Assembly: GCA_030374765.1 (NCBI GenBank)
Contig: JARGXX010000098.1
Coordinates: 124,001-188,000 of the forward strand
DNA from: Agarophyton chilense
Taxonomy: Eukaryota; Rhodophyta; Florideophyceae; Gracilariales; Gracilariaceae
Direction of reading: 5' to 3'
Length of the DNA: 64,000 nucleotides
Shown here: positions 10,714 to 21,603 of the stretch, one piece after another
Numbering within the stretch: the stretch's first letter is position 1
Layout of the letters: every line of letters begins with the position of its first letter
The notes under the pieces: generated by a model
Database searches by the model: none
Told to the model about the DNA's origin: nothing
The model's input: the letters and a program-made list of their open reading frames with translations, nothing else
Program-made: the position numbers and the translations under genes

Positions 10714-12839
10714 TTTTCCTGAGTCCCATCCGCCTGGGGCGGGGCCTCAGAATCCTGAACCACTAGCAATGGGGCGCCAGCGGCGGGGTTTGAAGGAACG
10801 GGGCGTTGGTCGGGAGCCTGCTCGGCAGGGTAAAGCAACGCATTGCGCGGTTTCGCCTCCGGAATACTCCGTCGAAAATCGATCTTCGCTCGAAGATACG
10901 ACGTCATCGGAACAATCCGCTTTTCCATTGGGGTCAACGCCTCATAATTACCGATTACTCGGGCTACTTCCCTCATGGTGAGGATACAGTCCGGTGAAAT
11001 GTGACCGTGTTCGTAGCATATGTGGCATATGAGTCCCTGGCGTGAGGGCTGCAAACCGGAGTGAGCATCCGTGAACTTCACCGCTTGGCGGGTATCCTTC
11101 CATCCAGGGCGACTCTGTCGGAGCGCACCGTTTGAATACGGGATGCGAGGTCCGTGAACACGGGGAGAGTCTGCGTACAGCAGGGGTCCATTCTGGGCCG
11201 TGTCATATGAGTCGTCCGTCGTAGACGGTAGTTCGGTTGTCGGGACCGAATGGATATCGCTTCGGGCGAAGTGTACGTTGTCGTACTTCTGTTGGGGGCG
11301 CTCACTCGCAATCAGCGATAGGGATGGCGACTTCGTTTCCATCACCAACGCCTTGGCGGTTCGCGACCTGTGTCCGGGGGCACGAGCTCTTAAAGCGTCA
11401 CCTTCCGCTTGCGCGTGTTGGACCAACTCCAGATACGTGGTCTTCCTTCGGTCTTCCCGGTAACGGGCCACGAGTGTTCGGATAGCGGGGTTCAGTCCAT
11501 CGATGAACATGGTGCAGCGCTCTCCGGCGGAGTGTACGTTCCCACTACGGTGAAAAGCCTTGTTCAGGCGCACCGAGAATTCGGTTTCCGTTTCTCCAGA
11601 CTTCTGGCGCGTATCGCGAAGAGCGAGAATGGCCGGCTGAATCGCGTGATTAGTGGCGTAGGACCTCAAGAGGTATTGTACTGCTTCTGGCCAGCAGGTT
11701 ACCTCTCCTTCGGAGGCTCTAGACGAACCTCTCACAGAGTTGTGTTGATCCTAGGCGAGGCCTTTCATAAAGTACGGGAGTGCAATGAACGCCTGTCCTT
11801 CGGTCATACCGAGAATATCCGCTTCGGCGACGAACCTCGCAAGGAAATCCAACACCGAAATGGGGTCTTCTCCAGAAAAATTCTGGTTCCTGAGGGACAG
11901 TTGCATACGGTTTATGCAATCCTTCACTCTACCCGTGCCACGGGGCGTGCGATCCAAAGAGGAGTTATCTAGCCGATAGTATCGGTAAGAAACCAACTTC
12001 TTGTACAGGGGGTTGGTGCATTTCAGCTCCTTCAACCCGAAGTGTTTCCTTCCCTTCTCGAGGGCGCGGATCACACATTCGGTGGCAGACGACCGTTTAG
12101 AACGGGATGAACGCCTGCGATGGCCATCGTCAGAAGACGAATCTGACGAGTCCGACCCATTTGAATGGTGAGAGCCACGCGACGACCGTGAGGAGTTCGA
12201 CGAGTCCGAGTCATCGCTGTCACGCTTTCCACGCCGACGGCGGGTATCGTCCCTTTTCCTCTCGTGTTTCGCTTGGTGCGTCACAGCAACCGGCTTCTCC
12301 GGGACGTCTTCCATCAAGATGGTTTGTTCTAACGTCTGGAGACGGGCGCTAATACGATTGAATCGGGTCTCGTCACCTTCCACGTAAGCGGCGGGACCAC
12401 CAAAACATTCCAACAGGGTGTTGACGTCCGCCCGCAGCACGCGGAGGTCGTCAACCACTTCCTTCATAGAAGAGCCATCACACCTGGAACGCAGGGCTTC
12501 GAACTCTTCCACGAAGGCATTGTGCGCCTCCTGCATTACGCGGATCTTCTGCCTCACACTTGAGTTTATGTCGATGTGGAACTCGTTTTTCTGGGCCTTT
12601 TCGTCGGCAGGAGCCGGGTCATCCACGGCAGGGGCCGGTCCAGCACCAGAATTGGGTCCATTCTTAGACGCCTTAGGCGGTAGCTTGTTGTTCTTGGAGG
12701 AGTTCGACCCCTTACTCTTGCCTTTCGGAGCGGCTTGAGGTAACGGCGGGGGAACCCTTCCAGGGTCCGCAGGCGCCACATCATTGACGGAACGGCTCCG
12801 CGTGATCGCGGGTTCCGCTTCCGTCGGTAGTCGTGACAT
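10710..12839 (-). pseudogene. gag: gag of element 1 (one in-frame stop)
   Basis: The start chosen is the ATG at 12839 because the following residues (MSRLPTEAEP) align with the gag start of element 2 (MSPPTRGS). A Ser/Asp-rich and Arg-rich middle is followed by a conserved capsid-like region (PLYKKLVSYRYYRLDN, DFLARFVAEADILGM, LRDTRQKS, MFIDGLNPAIR). A zinc knuckle of pattern C-x2-C-x4-H-x4-C (CHICYEHGHISPDC) lies near the C-terminus. A TAG at 11751-11753 interrupts the frame where element 2 has Glu. About 710 codons in total. It would form the virus-like particle and bind element RNA. Confidence 0.88.
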
Positions 12840-12977
12840 GGTTGTAGCGTTGACCACTAAGAATAGGACAACAAAAGCGTCCACCAAGTGGTTCCAAACC
12901 AAGAAATTGGAAAGCAGATCTCGACGAGAGAAGACAGCACAGCAATGTGAAAAACAACCAAACCAGGTCCGCTTAGC

Positions 12978-12996
12978 CTTCTAAGTCGGGAGACCA
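12978..12996 (-). other. primer-binding site of element 1
   Basis: On the minus strand TGGTCTCCCGACTTAGAAG begins three bases after the 5' LTR. It is identical over 19 nt to the site in element 2 and has one mismatch in element 3. The TGG start fits pairing with a tRNA CCA end, but it is not the common initiator-Met site TGGTATCAGAGC. The primer tRNA is not identified. Confidence 0.8.
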
Positions 12997-12999
12997 GTT

Positions 13000-13756
13000 T
13001 GTAGTGCAACGCCAAGGGCGGCCGAAACACACGAAGATGTCCGAGTCTTCCTCCAAGGAGGGTAGCACGGCGACGGAGCCTCTCCGGAGTGAACACGACT
13101 AAGTCGGGGTGTAAGGCCGAGGTTCACCGGCACGCCAAGCGGGGAGAGTGCGGGATGCTAGAAGGGAGCAGACCAGGTATGAGCTGTAATCCACGAGAGT
13201 GGGCAAGTGATAAAAGGGGGGACCACCCAGTGGGGCCGATCGGGGGCATGGGCCACGAGAGCCAAAAGAAATATGTAGCAAACCCAATACTGGGGTGAGA
13301 ACACGGCAGTGGTATGAAAGATATACACGCTAACAGCGGTGAGTCTCCTGTTGACGCAGGGTGGATAAGTCTACCGTTAGTAACGCGGCTTTACCTCCGT
13401 AGAGTGTGGAAGACTCGCCAAAGCGGAGAAAGACTTTGAGCCAAGAACCCTGGTTGGAGAGGTTTACTGAGTGTCAGGGCGAGATCGCCCTGGCACTATA
13501 TAGTGTAGAATACTGTAGAGAGCTCCCTAACCTAGTGTAATAAAGCTAAATAAATAGAGAAATATCCAGCTATGCTGTGCCAACCTGTCCTGGGCCATCC
13601 GTGGTACACGTGGGTAAGTCACACCCGAATCGGGGCCACGGCGGACGGCCGCCGGTGCACTTCGCGTACAACGCGTATACACCTGGCTACGCCAGCCCGC
13701 TAGTAGCGGTATTACTCATAGATCTCACAAGTATCGCTCGAGGCGGAAAAACAACC
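13000..13756 (-). repeat. right LTR of element 1, first part (5' LTR in sense orientation)
   Basis: This matches 1987 to about 2745 of the left LTR. The remaining 38 bp are displaced to 25518-25555 by the insertion of element 2. A two-base GT difference at about 13603 and about 20 substitutions separate the copies. Confidence 0.93.
13752..13756. repeat. target site duplication of element 2 (left)
   Basis: CAACC lies within the LTR of element 1, immediately before the TG of element 2, and is repeated at 25513-25517. Confidence 0.93.
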
Positions 13757-14670
13757 TGTAGAGCAACGCCCAGTCAGGGGATACTTGAAGATGCAACTCA
13801 TAGAATGAGGATTGAACCCTCCGAGGGTTATGATTATGATCCCCTCTAAGGTGTGCTGAGGTGGCACTGTTTTCCGGTTATATTTCGCCTATAAGGGAAA
13901 ATTCGGACGGCCCATGGTTGGATTGGCCCCGTGATACACGTGGCTTAATTTTGGCACCGATTTTCGGATATTTTGTAGAACGTTGGACTTTTGGGCCCTG
14001 GCAGTGGGATCTCCACGTGTATGGCTCTGAGCAGGTTTGCACTACTGTAGAGTTTAGTTAGTGGGCCCTACTTAGAGAGGCGAGATCTGACAGTCCGAGC
14101 TCAGAGTAAATGACAACCAAGGTTGGTCTTCGATACCTTTAGAGGTTCTTCGTCGCCATCGTTTCGGCCTTACAGCCCGGAACGGGCTCTGGTTAGCAAC
14201 GCCTGCGTAGGGACACGACTCCACTTGGAGAGTGCCCACGTTTGGGTTCCGTGCAACCACCCCCTTGGGACTGCTCAGACGACCTGCGTGCACGATACCC
14301 CGTGGGGGTTCTGCTTACTTGTTGCGTGCTTTTTGTGTTTCCTTTCGAGGACAGGTTTTCGCCCCTGTATTGGGTTTCTTTTGCTGTTTCGCCCCTTTTC
14401 TGGTTCTCGGGTCCGGTGCCTGTTAGTGCCCGACCCTCGCCCCGTTTTTCCTCTTCGCCGGATTTTCCCCCATTCTTTTGGATACCCATACCTATTCCCG
14501 ATCCAACGGTTTCTACCCCTCACCTCCGTCGGTACTGCCGGAATTCCCGGTGGGAGTTACACCCCACACTACGGGTGGAACGGAGGGCTGTGTCTCTGAG
14601 TCTGCCTCCCCCAGGGAGCAAGGCTTCGAACACCTTGAGAGCACTTCCCGTCGCCGGGTTTTGCTCCACA
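13757..14670 (+). repeat. left (5') LTR of element 2
   Basis: Begins TGTAGAGCAACGCCC and ends TTGCTCCACA; the PBS follows after AG. A CCTATAAGGG motif near 13888 is a possible TATA region. Apparent open frames of up to about 158 codons recur identically in the other LTR and reflect GC-rich sequence, not genes. Confidence 0.95.
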
Positions 14671-14672
14671 AG

Positions 14673-14691
14673 TGGTCTCCCGACTTAGAAG
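14673..14691 (+). other. primer-binding site of element 2
   Basis: TGGTCTCCCGACTTAGAAG, identical to the site of element 1 although the LTRs of the two elements are unrelated in sequence. The primer tRNA is not identified. Confidence 0.82.
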
Positions 14692-14896
14692 CCGTTCTCG
14701 GACTTTTGGGTTGGTCATCCACGTGTTGGAATATCTCCTGGAAGAGGAAACACCGTCGTGAAGATTTGTTGTAGTGGTCCCCTTTGGAAAGGGTGGAATT
14801 GGTTTTTATTTTTTTTTGTGTTACGTCATTCGTTCTCCGGGAATCTCGTGATCGAATTTCATCGTTACCCCGAATCGTCGGTGTCGTGTCTGCAGC

Positions 14897-16927
14897 ATGT
14901 CGCCGCCTACCCGTGGTTCCAGGACTGGATCGAACCGTCAAGCGGATTCAGTGCCCCCGGCCCCGCCTAGGCCGAGGAGCTCAATTTCCGAAGGTCGGAA
15001 CGATTCCGGTATCGATCCGGACACTCGGAGAGAACCCTCAGTGGTTTCAGGTCCTCGAGAGGTCGTGGCTGTGGGCCCAGCTCCAGTGGTGGAGACCCCC
15101 TCAGCAGCACCCCGAAGTCGGGCCGACCCTGAATTACAGCGCCTGGAGACTCGAATCGATATCGCCAACGCGGCTCACATCGAGCTCTTTCAGGAGGTTA
15201 CTACCCTCCGCCTCAAGGTGGAGGACGCCCAGGTGCGGGGACTCGCCGATGACCTTCGTACCCTGAGAAGGGATGTGAACTCCCTTTTGGAAAGCTTTGG
15301 TACCGCTGGGGTCTTTATCCAGGAGTACCGGAGCCTCGTGGAGGAACACCGCGTGCAAGCGGAACGCTTCCGAGCTCGGCTGGACACCCTCGAGGCCATT
15401 ATCCGTATGGACGGAGACACAGAAGCCTCGAAGGATAAACCCAAAGTTTCGGAAGACGAAGAACACCGCTCCGCTAAACGGGACCGCCGCAAGTCCAAGA
15501 AGAGGGTTCACCTCCAAGAGGATTTATCCGATTCCGATCCCAATCGCTCGTCATCGAGTTCGTCCTCCGAATCTTCGGATAGTGAAGATGGACGCCGGTC
15601 ATCCCGGGCGACTCGGTCGAAGGCTACTTACACCTCTCAAGGGGCAATCCGTACCCGGAAGAAGGGTAGGAAACACCTTGGATTAAGGGAGCTGAAGCCG
15701 ACGAATCCTCTCTATCGGAAGCTGCTATCGTACCGCTATTACCGGTTGGATAACCCTTCGGGAGATCGAACATCCCGCGGAACGGGTAAGGTCAAGGACT
15801 ACATCAAAAGGCTGAGCATCACCCTACAAAAGAGGGAGTTCACAGGAACAGACCCAATCCTGGTGCTCGATTTCCTTGCGAGGTTTGTCCAGGAGGCTGA
15901 CATCCTCGGTATGAGTGAAGCGCAAGCGTATCTTGCATTACCCTATTTCTTAAAGGGGATGGCTGAAGACCAGTTCAACTCCGTCCGTGGATCATCCCGA
16001 GCCTCGGAAGGGGGAGTCACGTGCTGGCCCGAAGCGGTGCAGTACCCCTTGAGGTCATACGCTACTGGAAATGCGATTCAGGAAGCAATCCTTGCATTAA
16101 GGGATACGCGGCAGAAGCCGATGGAAACCGAAACGGTGTATTCAACTCGCTTGAATAAAGCGTTTCACCGATGCGGGAATGTATTCCCCGCCTAAGAGAG
16201 ATGCACCATGTTTGTGAATGGTTTGGACCCCTCGATAAGGGCATTGGTTGCCCGACATCGGGAAGAGAAGCGCAAGCTGACCTACTTGGAACTGGTTCAG
16301 TACGCCCAGGCTGAGGGGGATACTCCCCGTGCCCGGCAGAACCGAAAGAGTCGGCCGACACGTGCACTCCTCGCCGATGGAGGTAACTCGTCTTTGTCAC
16401 TCGCAGGAGGCCCTGCCCCTGTGGGGGTCAATGATAACATTCAATTCATGGGAAGTAACCCCGAATCTATGGGTACGTCTGAGTTGCCGTCGACATCCGC
16501 TCCGACTACGGATGATGACCCTGCGCTCTATACCCAAGGACGGAGGGTGCCAGCCGCATCGCTCCCTTTTGCGAATACCGCTGCTCGGTTCTCTCGCCCC
16601 GGATGGAGGGATACAGCACCACGTCGCGTGGGTTCACGTCCACAACCGAACCCGGCAGAGCTGATTTGCTATTTGTGTTACCTCCGTGTTCACAAAGCAC
16701 CAGACTGCACATTTCCCCTGCTGGAGGGTTCACGAATTACCGCTCAGTACGAGGCTCTGACCCCTGAGGAGAAAGCTCGAGTCCCGAGTAGGTCCTATGA
16801 GGAACAAAGGATACTCCGAGCTCACCTTGCTGACAGGGATACAGAACTTGTACCCGCGAACGGGGAACAACCGGTCCCCTTCGAGGCAGCTGCACCGAAT
16901 TCGGTGGGGTCCGCTTCGAAAAACTAA
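14897..16927 (+). pseudogene. gag: gag of element 2 (one in-frame stop)
   Basis: It starts at the ATG at 14897 (MSPPTRGSRTG). A helical N-terminal half with Ser/Asp/Arg-rich linker (about residues 150-240) leads to the capsid-like core (PLYRKLLSYRYYRLDN, DFLARFVQEADILGM, LRDTRQKPMETE) and a zinc knuckle CYLCYLRVHKAPDC (C-x2-C-x4-H-x4-C). A TAA at 16193-16195 breaks the frame where element 1 has Gly; the same frame resumes (ERCTMFVNGLDPSIR) to the true end at 16927. About 676 codons in total. It would form the particle shell. Confidence 0.88.
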
Positions 16928-16956
16928 ACTTGGGAGTCTCCCCTGCGGGAGGGGCG
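16915..16956 (+). promoter_or_regulatory. candidate -1 ribosomal frameshift signal at the gag-pol junction
   Basis: Gag ends TCG AAA AAC TAA and the pol frame is -1 relative to gag and open through this point. A hairpin TCTCCC-CTGC-GGGAGG follows 12 nt after the A-run. Element 1 has GAA AAC TGA and TCTCCC-CTTC-GGGAGA at the same spacing. Conservation of frame, slip bases, stop position and hairpin supports programmed frameshifting; function is inferred. Confidence 0.45.
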
Positions 16957-19900
16957 TCTTCTAAGCCGGAGTTGAAGACGCCCGAGGCGCTCCAGCTTCG
17001 CTCCCCAGCTGTGACTATCCTTTCAAGGAGAACGGCTGACACAGACGTTAACTCGGGATACTTTAGTGTCCTCCGTCGCCCGTGGATACGGTCCCGTAAT
17101 CTCCGTATTCCGGATCGAGTTATGGTAATGGCCAAGCGGAATTATAAAGTATTCGCCGACTTCGGCCTGTCCAACAAGTTTATGGTTCGTCAAATATCTG
17201 TCCTGGATACAGGAGCCGCTCCTAACTTAATTCATGTTGAATTGTTACCTCCGCTGCTCCGGGTTCAAGTTCGTACCGGTCCACGTTTGGATATCGCCGA
17301 TGCGAACAACAATCCGCTACGGACACTGGGTACAATTTCCCTCATGGTGAGGTTAGGCTCCTATCTCGTTCAACTAGAGTTTATTGTATGCAAGTCCATT
17401 GCAGCACCAGTCATACTGGGTTGTGACTTTTGCGACCGCTTCGTGGAAGCCATCCGTCCTCGGAATAGACCTGTGGAACTCGAAGACGGGTCTACGATCC
17501 CAATCGTTCGTAAACCCTTACAGGGAGCAGCGCGAACACGCGTCCCTCTCCCCGTCGCGCAGAAATCTGGGAAGAAGGACCCGGTGTCTACACGGGTAAA
17601 GGTTGCGAAGTCAGTGGCTATCCCGCCAGAAACCCAGGTTTGGGTCACAGTTGTTACCAAGCAAATTGGTGTGCATGTGGTACAACCGAACCCGTCTCTG
17701 TATACGCGGCGTCAACTCGCCCATGCGAATGGGGTTGTCTCCGTGGAACCGGATAACCCTTTCAAGGTTTTGGTAGCCAACTTTGGAAAGACAACGCAGC
17801 ATTTGGTCAAACACCAGATCCTGGGTTCTGTTCTTCCACACCCGCATGCGGTCGTACCTACAAAGATCTCTATCGCAGAGGTCCTTGGTGTGGCGGACCC
17901 TAAGGAGGGGGAGGACACTGCCGAAATCGCGGAAGACGGTGAGCATACGACTGCAGCTCCACACGCTGAACACTTTAAACCTCAGGAGGTTACGGCCCCT
18001 ATCACAGGAGCAGACCAGACGGATCCTGTTCAGGAATTGGGAAAATGGGATCTCAACCATGTACCCGCATCTCGTCGGGAGAAGCTGAGGCACATGCTTC
18101 GTGAATTTACCCCCATGTGGGATGGTTCCCTTGGAACTATTGGGATTACAGAACACCGCATCGACTTGTTACCGAACACTGGTCCTATTGCCCAACACCC
18201 TTACAGGGCTGGACCGAAAGCTCGGGAAGAGGAGAAATCTCAGGTGGAGAAGATGCTTAAAGCGGGCTTAATTGAACCTGCCCAGTCCGCTTGGGCCTCA
18301 CCAGTGGTGTTAGTTCCGAAACCGGATGGATCGTGGCGTTTCTGCATCGATTACAGACGCCTGAACGAGGTAACCATTAAGGATGTGTACCCGATCCCTC
18401 GGATGGACGAATACATCGACTCCCTTGGGAGCGCTACTGTTTTCTCTACCCTCGACGCCAATTCGGGCTACTGGCAAGTCCCTATTAGGGAGGAAGATCG
18501 AGACAAAACGGCGTTCGTGTGTCATCAAGGACTTTTCCGATTCCGGAGGATGCCTTTTGGGTTGACAAATGCCCCCGCAACGTTTCAACGGGCGATAGAC
18601 ATTCTGTTGGCTCCCTTCAAGTGGAGGACGTGTCTAGTGTATTTAGACGACATTATTGTCTTCTCCAACAACCTGGATGATCACCTCGAACACGTCAGGG
18701 ACGTAATGAAGATACTCCGCGACGCGGGAATCACCTTGAAACTCAAGAAGTGCGAGTTTTTCACCGATTCGGTTAAATATCTGGGTCATATCATCCGTCC
18801 CGGACAGCTTTCAATCGATGAAGTACGAGTGAAATCCTTGAAGGAAGCAAAACACCCGAAAACTCAAACGGAGTTGCGATCCTTCTTAGGTCTGTGTAAC
18901 GTGTATCGCCGATTCGTCCCGAACTTTGCGGATATTGCCACACCCCTCAACAGGCTCCTGACGAAGGGACAACCAGTTGAACTGGAACCTTTTGGCGAAG
19001 CGGAAGCGTCTGCCTTCACGGCACTGGTGAATGCCGTAACATCACCGCCAATCTTGGCTCTACCCAATCCTGGGCTCCCTTACGAAGTGGACACCGATGC
19101 TAGTGCAAACCAAGTAGGGTGTGCACTGTTCCAATCCTCCGAGGATGGTGAACGTCACCCTATTGGGTACTGGTCACGTTCCCTCAATGTCCATGAAAGG
19201 AACTACTCGGTCTCCGAGAAAGAATGTTTAGCCGTTGTGTGGGCCTTGGCTACACTTCGCCCCTATCTGATGGGTACTCGTTTCAAAGTCCATACGGACC
19301 ACGCATGCTTGCGTTGGCTCCTGGAGATCTCCGAACCCTCGGGCCGCCTTATGCGCTGGCGTCTCCGACTGTCGGAATTCGACTTTGAGATCCTGTACAA
19401 GAAAGGGAAGCTGAACACTCAGGCTGATGCACTATCCCGCTTGGGAACAACAGCGGAAACGGAACCCTACGAGGACGATGACATCCCATGCTTTATGGTA
19501 TCGGACCTCGAGGGAGGAGCTCAACCGCTGACGGATGATGTTTGTGACGATATACTCGTCAACGAGAGTCTGGATTCGCCGACCGGCTCTTTTATACCTA
19601 TCTCTCCAGAGGAGATGATACGCGAGCAACAGCTCGACCCATTCTGTACACGGATTCGGGCTCGCCTCAACGGAGGATTTCAGTTACCTTTCGAGGACGA
19701 CGATCAGGGTTACCTAATCAGGACCGTTGGACCTCGCCCGAGGATAGTGGTGCCGCACACCCTACAACAGAGTGTATTACACCTCACTCACTATTTGAAG
19801 GTTGGCGCCCACCCCGGGGGAAGAAAACTGTACCTCACGTTGAGAAGGGACTTTTACTGGCCGGCAATGGCATTCGATTGTTACGCCGTCAGACGGGCCT

Positions 19901-21462
19901 GCGCCAATTGCGCCAAGAATGACGTCAAACTTTGGCAGCACTCTAAGAAGTTGACGCTGTTCCCGGCACGGGCTCCACTCGAATTCGTGGCCATACACAT
20001 CCTAGGGGAGTTTATCAGAACGCCCCGAGGTCATCGGTATCTGCTTGTCATTTCTGACAGATTCTCTAAGTTAACGAGAACTGTGCCGCTGAAGCGGATC
20101 ACCGCCGCTACCGTCGCGCAAGCGTTCGTGACCCATTGGGTGTTCGTATATGGACCGCCGGTGCAGTTGTTATCCGACAACGGAGGGCAATTCGCATCAA
20201 AGTTCTTTCAGGATGTATGTCGAATCCTTGATGTAAGGAATTTATTTGTTACTACGTATCACCCTCAGGGGAATGGCCAGGTGGAGAGGTTTAACCGCAC
20301 GATACTCAACGCTTTGAGATCGTATGTTGCGGATCACTCCAAAAATTGGGACTTGTACACAGACGCTATCACGTATGCATACAACACCCAGGTACATCGG
20401 GTTACATCGTTATCCCCATTCGAACTGGTACTGTCGAGGACACCGCCGCCGGTCGCCATCGAGGCTCAACCGACGCTGTCGACGTACCCGTCACCGGGAT
20501 TTTACCGAGAAGCCTGGAAGGAGTGGCTTACGAAGATGGTGCCGATAGCCCGGAAAGCAATGGACAAAGCTCAACGCGCCTACAAGAAGGACTTTGACAA
20601 TCGGGTTCGCAAACCTCTACCTCAGGTGGAGCCCGACGACTTCGTCTTCCTTCGAAAGGAATACTACAATCCTGAAAAGGAACGTAGGCACAAGCTTTCG
20701 CCAATTGTGGACGGACCCTATCGTGTGGTTTCTGTAGACCAGGACACGGTGGTATTGGATATCGCTAACCGCCACGAACGGATCTCCAGGGACCGCATCA
20801 CACGAGCGCCCAACCCAAATGTGGAAGTGGTGTCGGCACCAACGCCCTCCACAGGGGATGATTCAACGGAAGTTAACCCGTCAGTCGGAGATTCGAACAC
20901 CCGCCCCGTTATACTTCCGCACCCGGAACGTGGTTTAACCGACCTACCGGAAACTTCGGATACTCCCGAACCTGGGCCCGCTCCCTCAAGGGCCCAGTCA
21001 ACGAACTCTTACAGAGTTACTCCCCCACCGGAGGTAATCAAGCCTCCTGGCTCTCCGCCTAAGGAGGGGGAGGAGGACTTAGTTCCTTCGCAGGACGATG
21101 TTTCGGCGTCAGCCAGTCGCCCTAACAGGGAATCTAGTTCTCACAGTAAGACGGCGAGCCCGACCGAGCCGGCGACAGAGAAGTCACAACCCCAGCGTAT
21201 GGGTAGCGACATCACCGCCGACCCAGCCGAGCACGACGTCAGAAAAGATGACGAAAACCCGCCTAGGGAGAGTCGTGTGGAGAACTCCGCACCCGGAACG
21301 CCTATAGAGCCGACGATCACCCGCCGCCGCAGAAGAGACACTGAGGTGTCGCACACTCAAACCCCGCTTTCTCGGAAACGAGCTGTGTCAGCGGACCCGC
21401 ACGGGGAAGATCTCGACGAAGAGGTTGACCAAATTTGGCTCTCCGTTATGGAATGGGAATAG
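16930..21462 (+). CDS. pol: pol polyprotein of element 2 (protease-RT-RNase H-integrase), lacks chromodomain and one catalytic residue
   Basis: An open frame of 1510 residues follows gag in the -1 frame; the first in-frame initiation-like codon is TTG, so it is probably reached by frameshift. Domains in order: protease (VLDTGAAPN, Asp about 93), RT (WRFCIDYRRLNE about 465; TLDANSGYWQV; MPFGLTNAPATFQ; YLDDIIVFS about 575), RNase H (YEVDTDASANQVG about 720), HHCC zinc finger (about 950-995) and integrase. Integrase residue 1023 is His (FVAIHILGE, codon CAC at 19996) where element 1 and element 3 have the catalytic Asp. The other two acidic residues (LLSDNGGQF, about 1083; GQVERFNR, about 1119) remain. 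The frame ends at TAG 21460-21462 in the Pro/Ser-rich linker, 500 bp before the chromodomain. Confidence 0.9.
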   Translation: MGVSPAGGASSKPELKTPEALQLRSPAVTILSRRTADTDVNSGYFSVLRRPWIRSRNLRIPDRVMVMAKRNYKVFADFGLSNKFMVRQISVLDTGAAPNLIHVELLPPLLRVQVRTGPRLDIADANNNPLRTLGTISLMVRLGSYLVQLEFIVCKSIAAPVILGCDFCDRFVEAIRPRNRPVELEDGSTIPIVRKPLQGAARTRVPLPVAQKSGKKDPVSTRVKVAKSVAIPPETQVWVTVVTKQIGVHVVQPNPSLYTRRQLAHANGVVSVEPDNPFKVLVANFGKTTQHLVKHQILGSVLPHPHAVVPTKISIAEVLGVADPKEGEDTAEIAEDGEHTTAAPHAEHFKPQEVTAPITGADQTDPVQELGKWDLNHVPASRREKLRHMLREFTPMWDGSLGTIGITEHRIDLLPNTGPIAQHPYRAGPKAREEEKSQVEKMLKAGLIEPAQSAWASPVVLVPKPDGSWRFCIDYRRLNEVTIKDVYPIPRMDEYIDSLGSATVFSTLDANSGYWQVPIREEDRDKTAFVCHQGLFRFRRMPFGLTNAPATFQRAIDILLAPFKWRTCLVYLDDIIVFSNNLDDHLEHVRDVMKILRDAGITLKLKKCEFFTDSVKYLGHIIRPGQLSIDEVRVKSLKEAKHPKTQTELRSFLGLCNVYRRFVPNFADIATPLNRLLTKGQPVELEPFGEAEASAFTALVNAVTSPPILALPNPGLPYEVDTDASANQVGCALFQSSEDGERHPIGYWSRSLNVHERNYSVSEKECLAVVWALATLRPYLMGTRFKVHTDHACLRWLLEISEPSGRLMRWRLRLSEFDFEILYKKGKLNTQADALSRLGTTAETEPYEDDDIPCFMVSDLEGGAQPLTDDVCDDILVNESLDSPTGSFIPISPEEMIREQQLDPFCTRIRARLNGGFQLPFEDDDQGYLIRTVGPRPRIVVPHTLQQSVLHLTHYLKVGAHPGGRKLYLTLRRDFYWPAMAFDCYAVRRACANCAKNDVKLWQHSKKLTLFPARAPLEFVAIHILGEFIRTPRGHRYLLVISDRFSKLTRTVPLKRITAATVAQAFVTHWVFVYGPPVQLLSDNGGQFASKFFQDVCRILDVRNLFVTTYHPQGNGQVERFNRTILNALRSYVADHSKNWDLYTDAITYAYNTQVHRVTSLSPFELVLSRTPPPVAIEAQPTLSTYPSPGFYREAWKEWLTKMVPIARKAMDKAQRAYKKDFDNRVRKPLPQVEPDDFVFLRKEYYNPEKERRHKLSPIVDGPYRVVSVDQDTVVLDIANRHERISRDRITRAPNPNVEVVSAPTPSTGDDSTEVNPSVGDSNTRPVILPHPERGLTDLPETSDTPEPGPAPSRAQSTNSYRVTPPPEVIKPPGSPPKEGEEDLVPSQDDVSASASRPNRESSSHSKTASPTEPATEKSQPQRMGSDITADPAEHDVRKDDENPPRESRVENSAPGTPIEPTITRRRRRDTEVSHTQTPLSRKRAVSADPHGEDLDEEVDQIWLSVMEWE

Positions 21463-21569
21463 GAACTCCTATGGAGACACTGGAACCCTCAGGAATGGGA
21501 AAGAAATGAGTGAGACCCGTCGGGGACAGCTCAGGAGAGTGCTAGCGCGTGCCGAAAGCGCCACCTCAC

Positions 21570-21603
21570 ATCCGCTTGCGGAGTGGCAACCGGCGCCCGC
21601 GCA
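21570..21603 (+). repeat. 34-bp direct repeat, copy 1 (second copy 22808-22841)
   Basis: ATCCGCTTGCGGAGTGGCAA and the following 14 bases occur here, in the broken linker between pol and the chromodomain, and again inside the antisense gene with one mismatch. Flanking bases differ. This may be a trace of template switching during reverse transcription. Confidence 0.6.

Noticed and set aside
12978-12996. Primer-binding site read as pairing with the anticodon arm of tRNA-Arg(UCU)
   Set aside because: The complement contains CTTCTAA, but the 5' stem half does not continue and the TGG start points to a CCA end; kept only as an open question.
14123-14688. Open frames of 148-158 codons repeated at 24965-25560
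   Set aside because: They lie in both LTRs of element 2, so their identity is due to LTR duplication. Overlapping alternative frames are open too, which is typical of GC-rich sequence without coding constraint.
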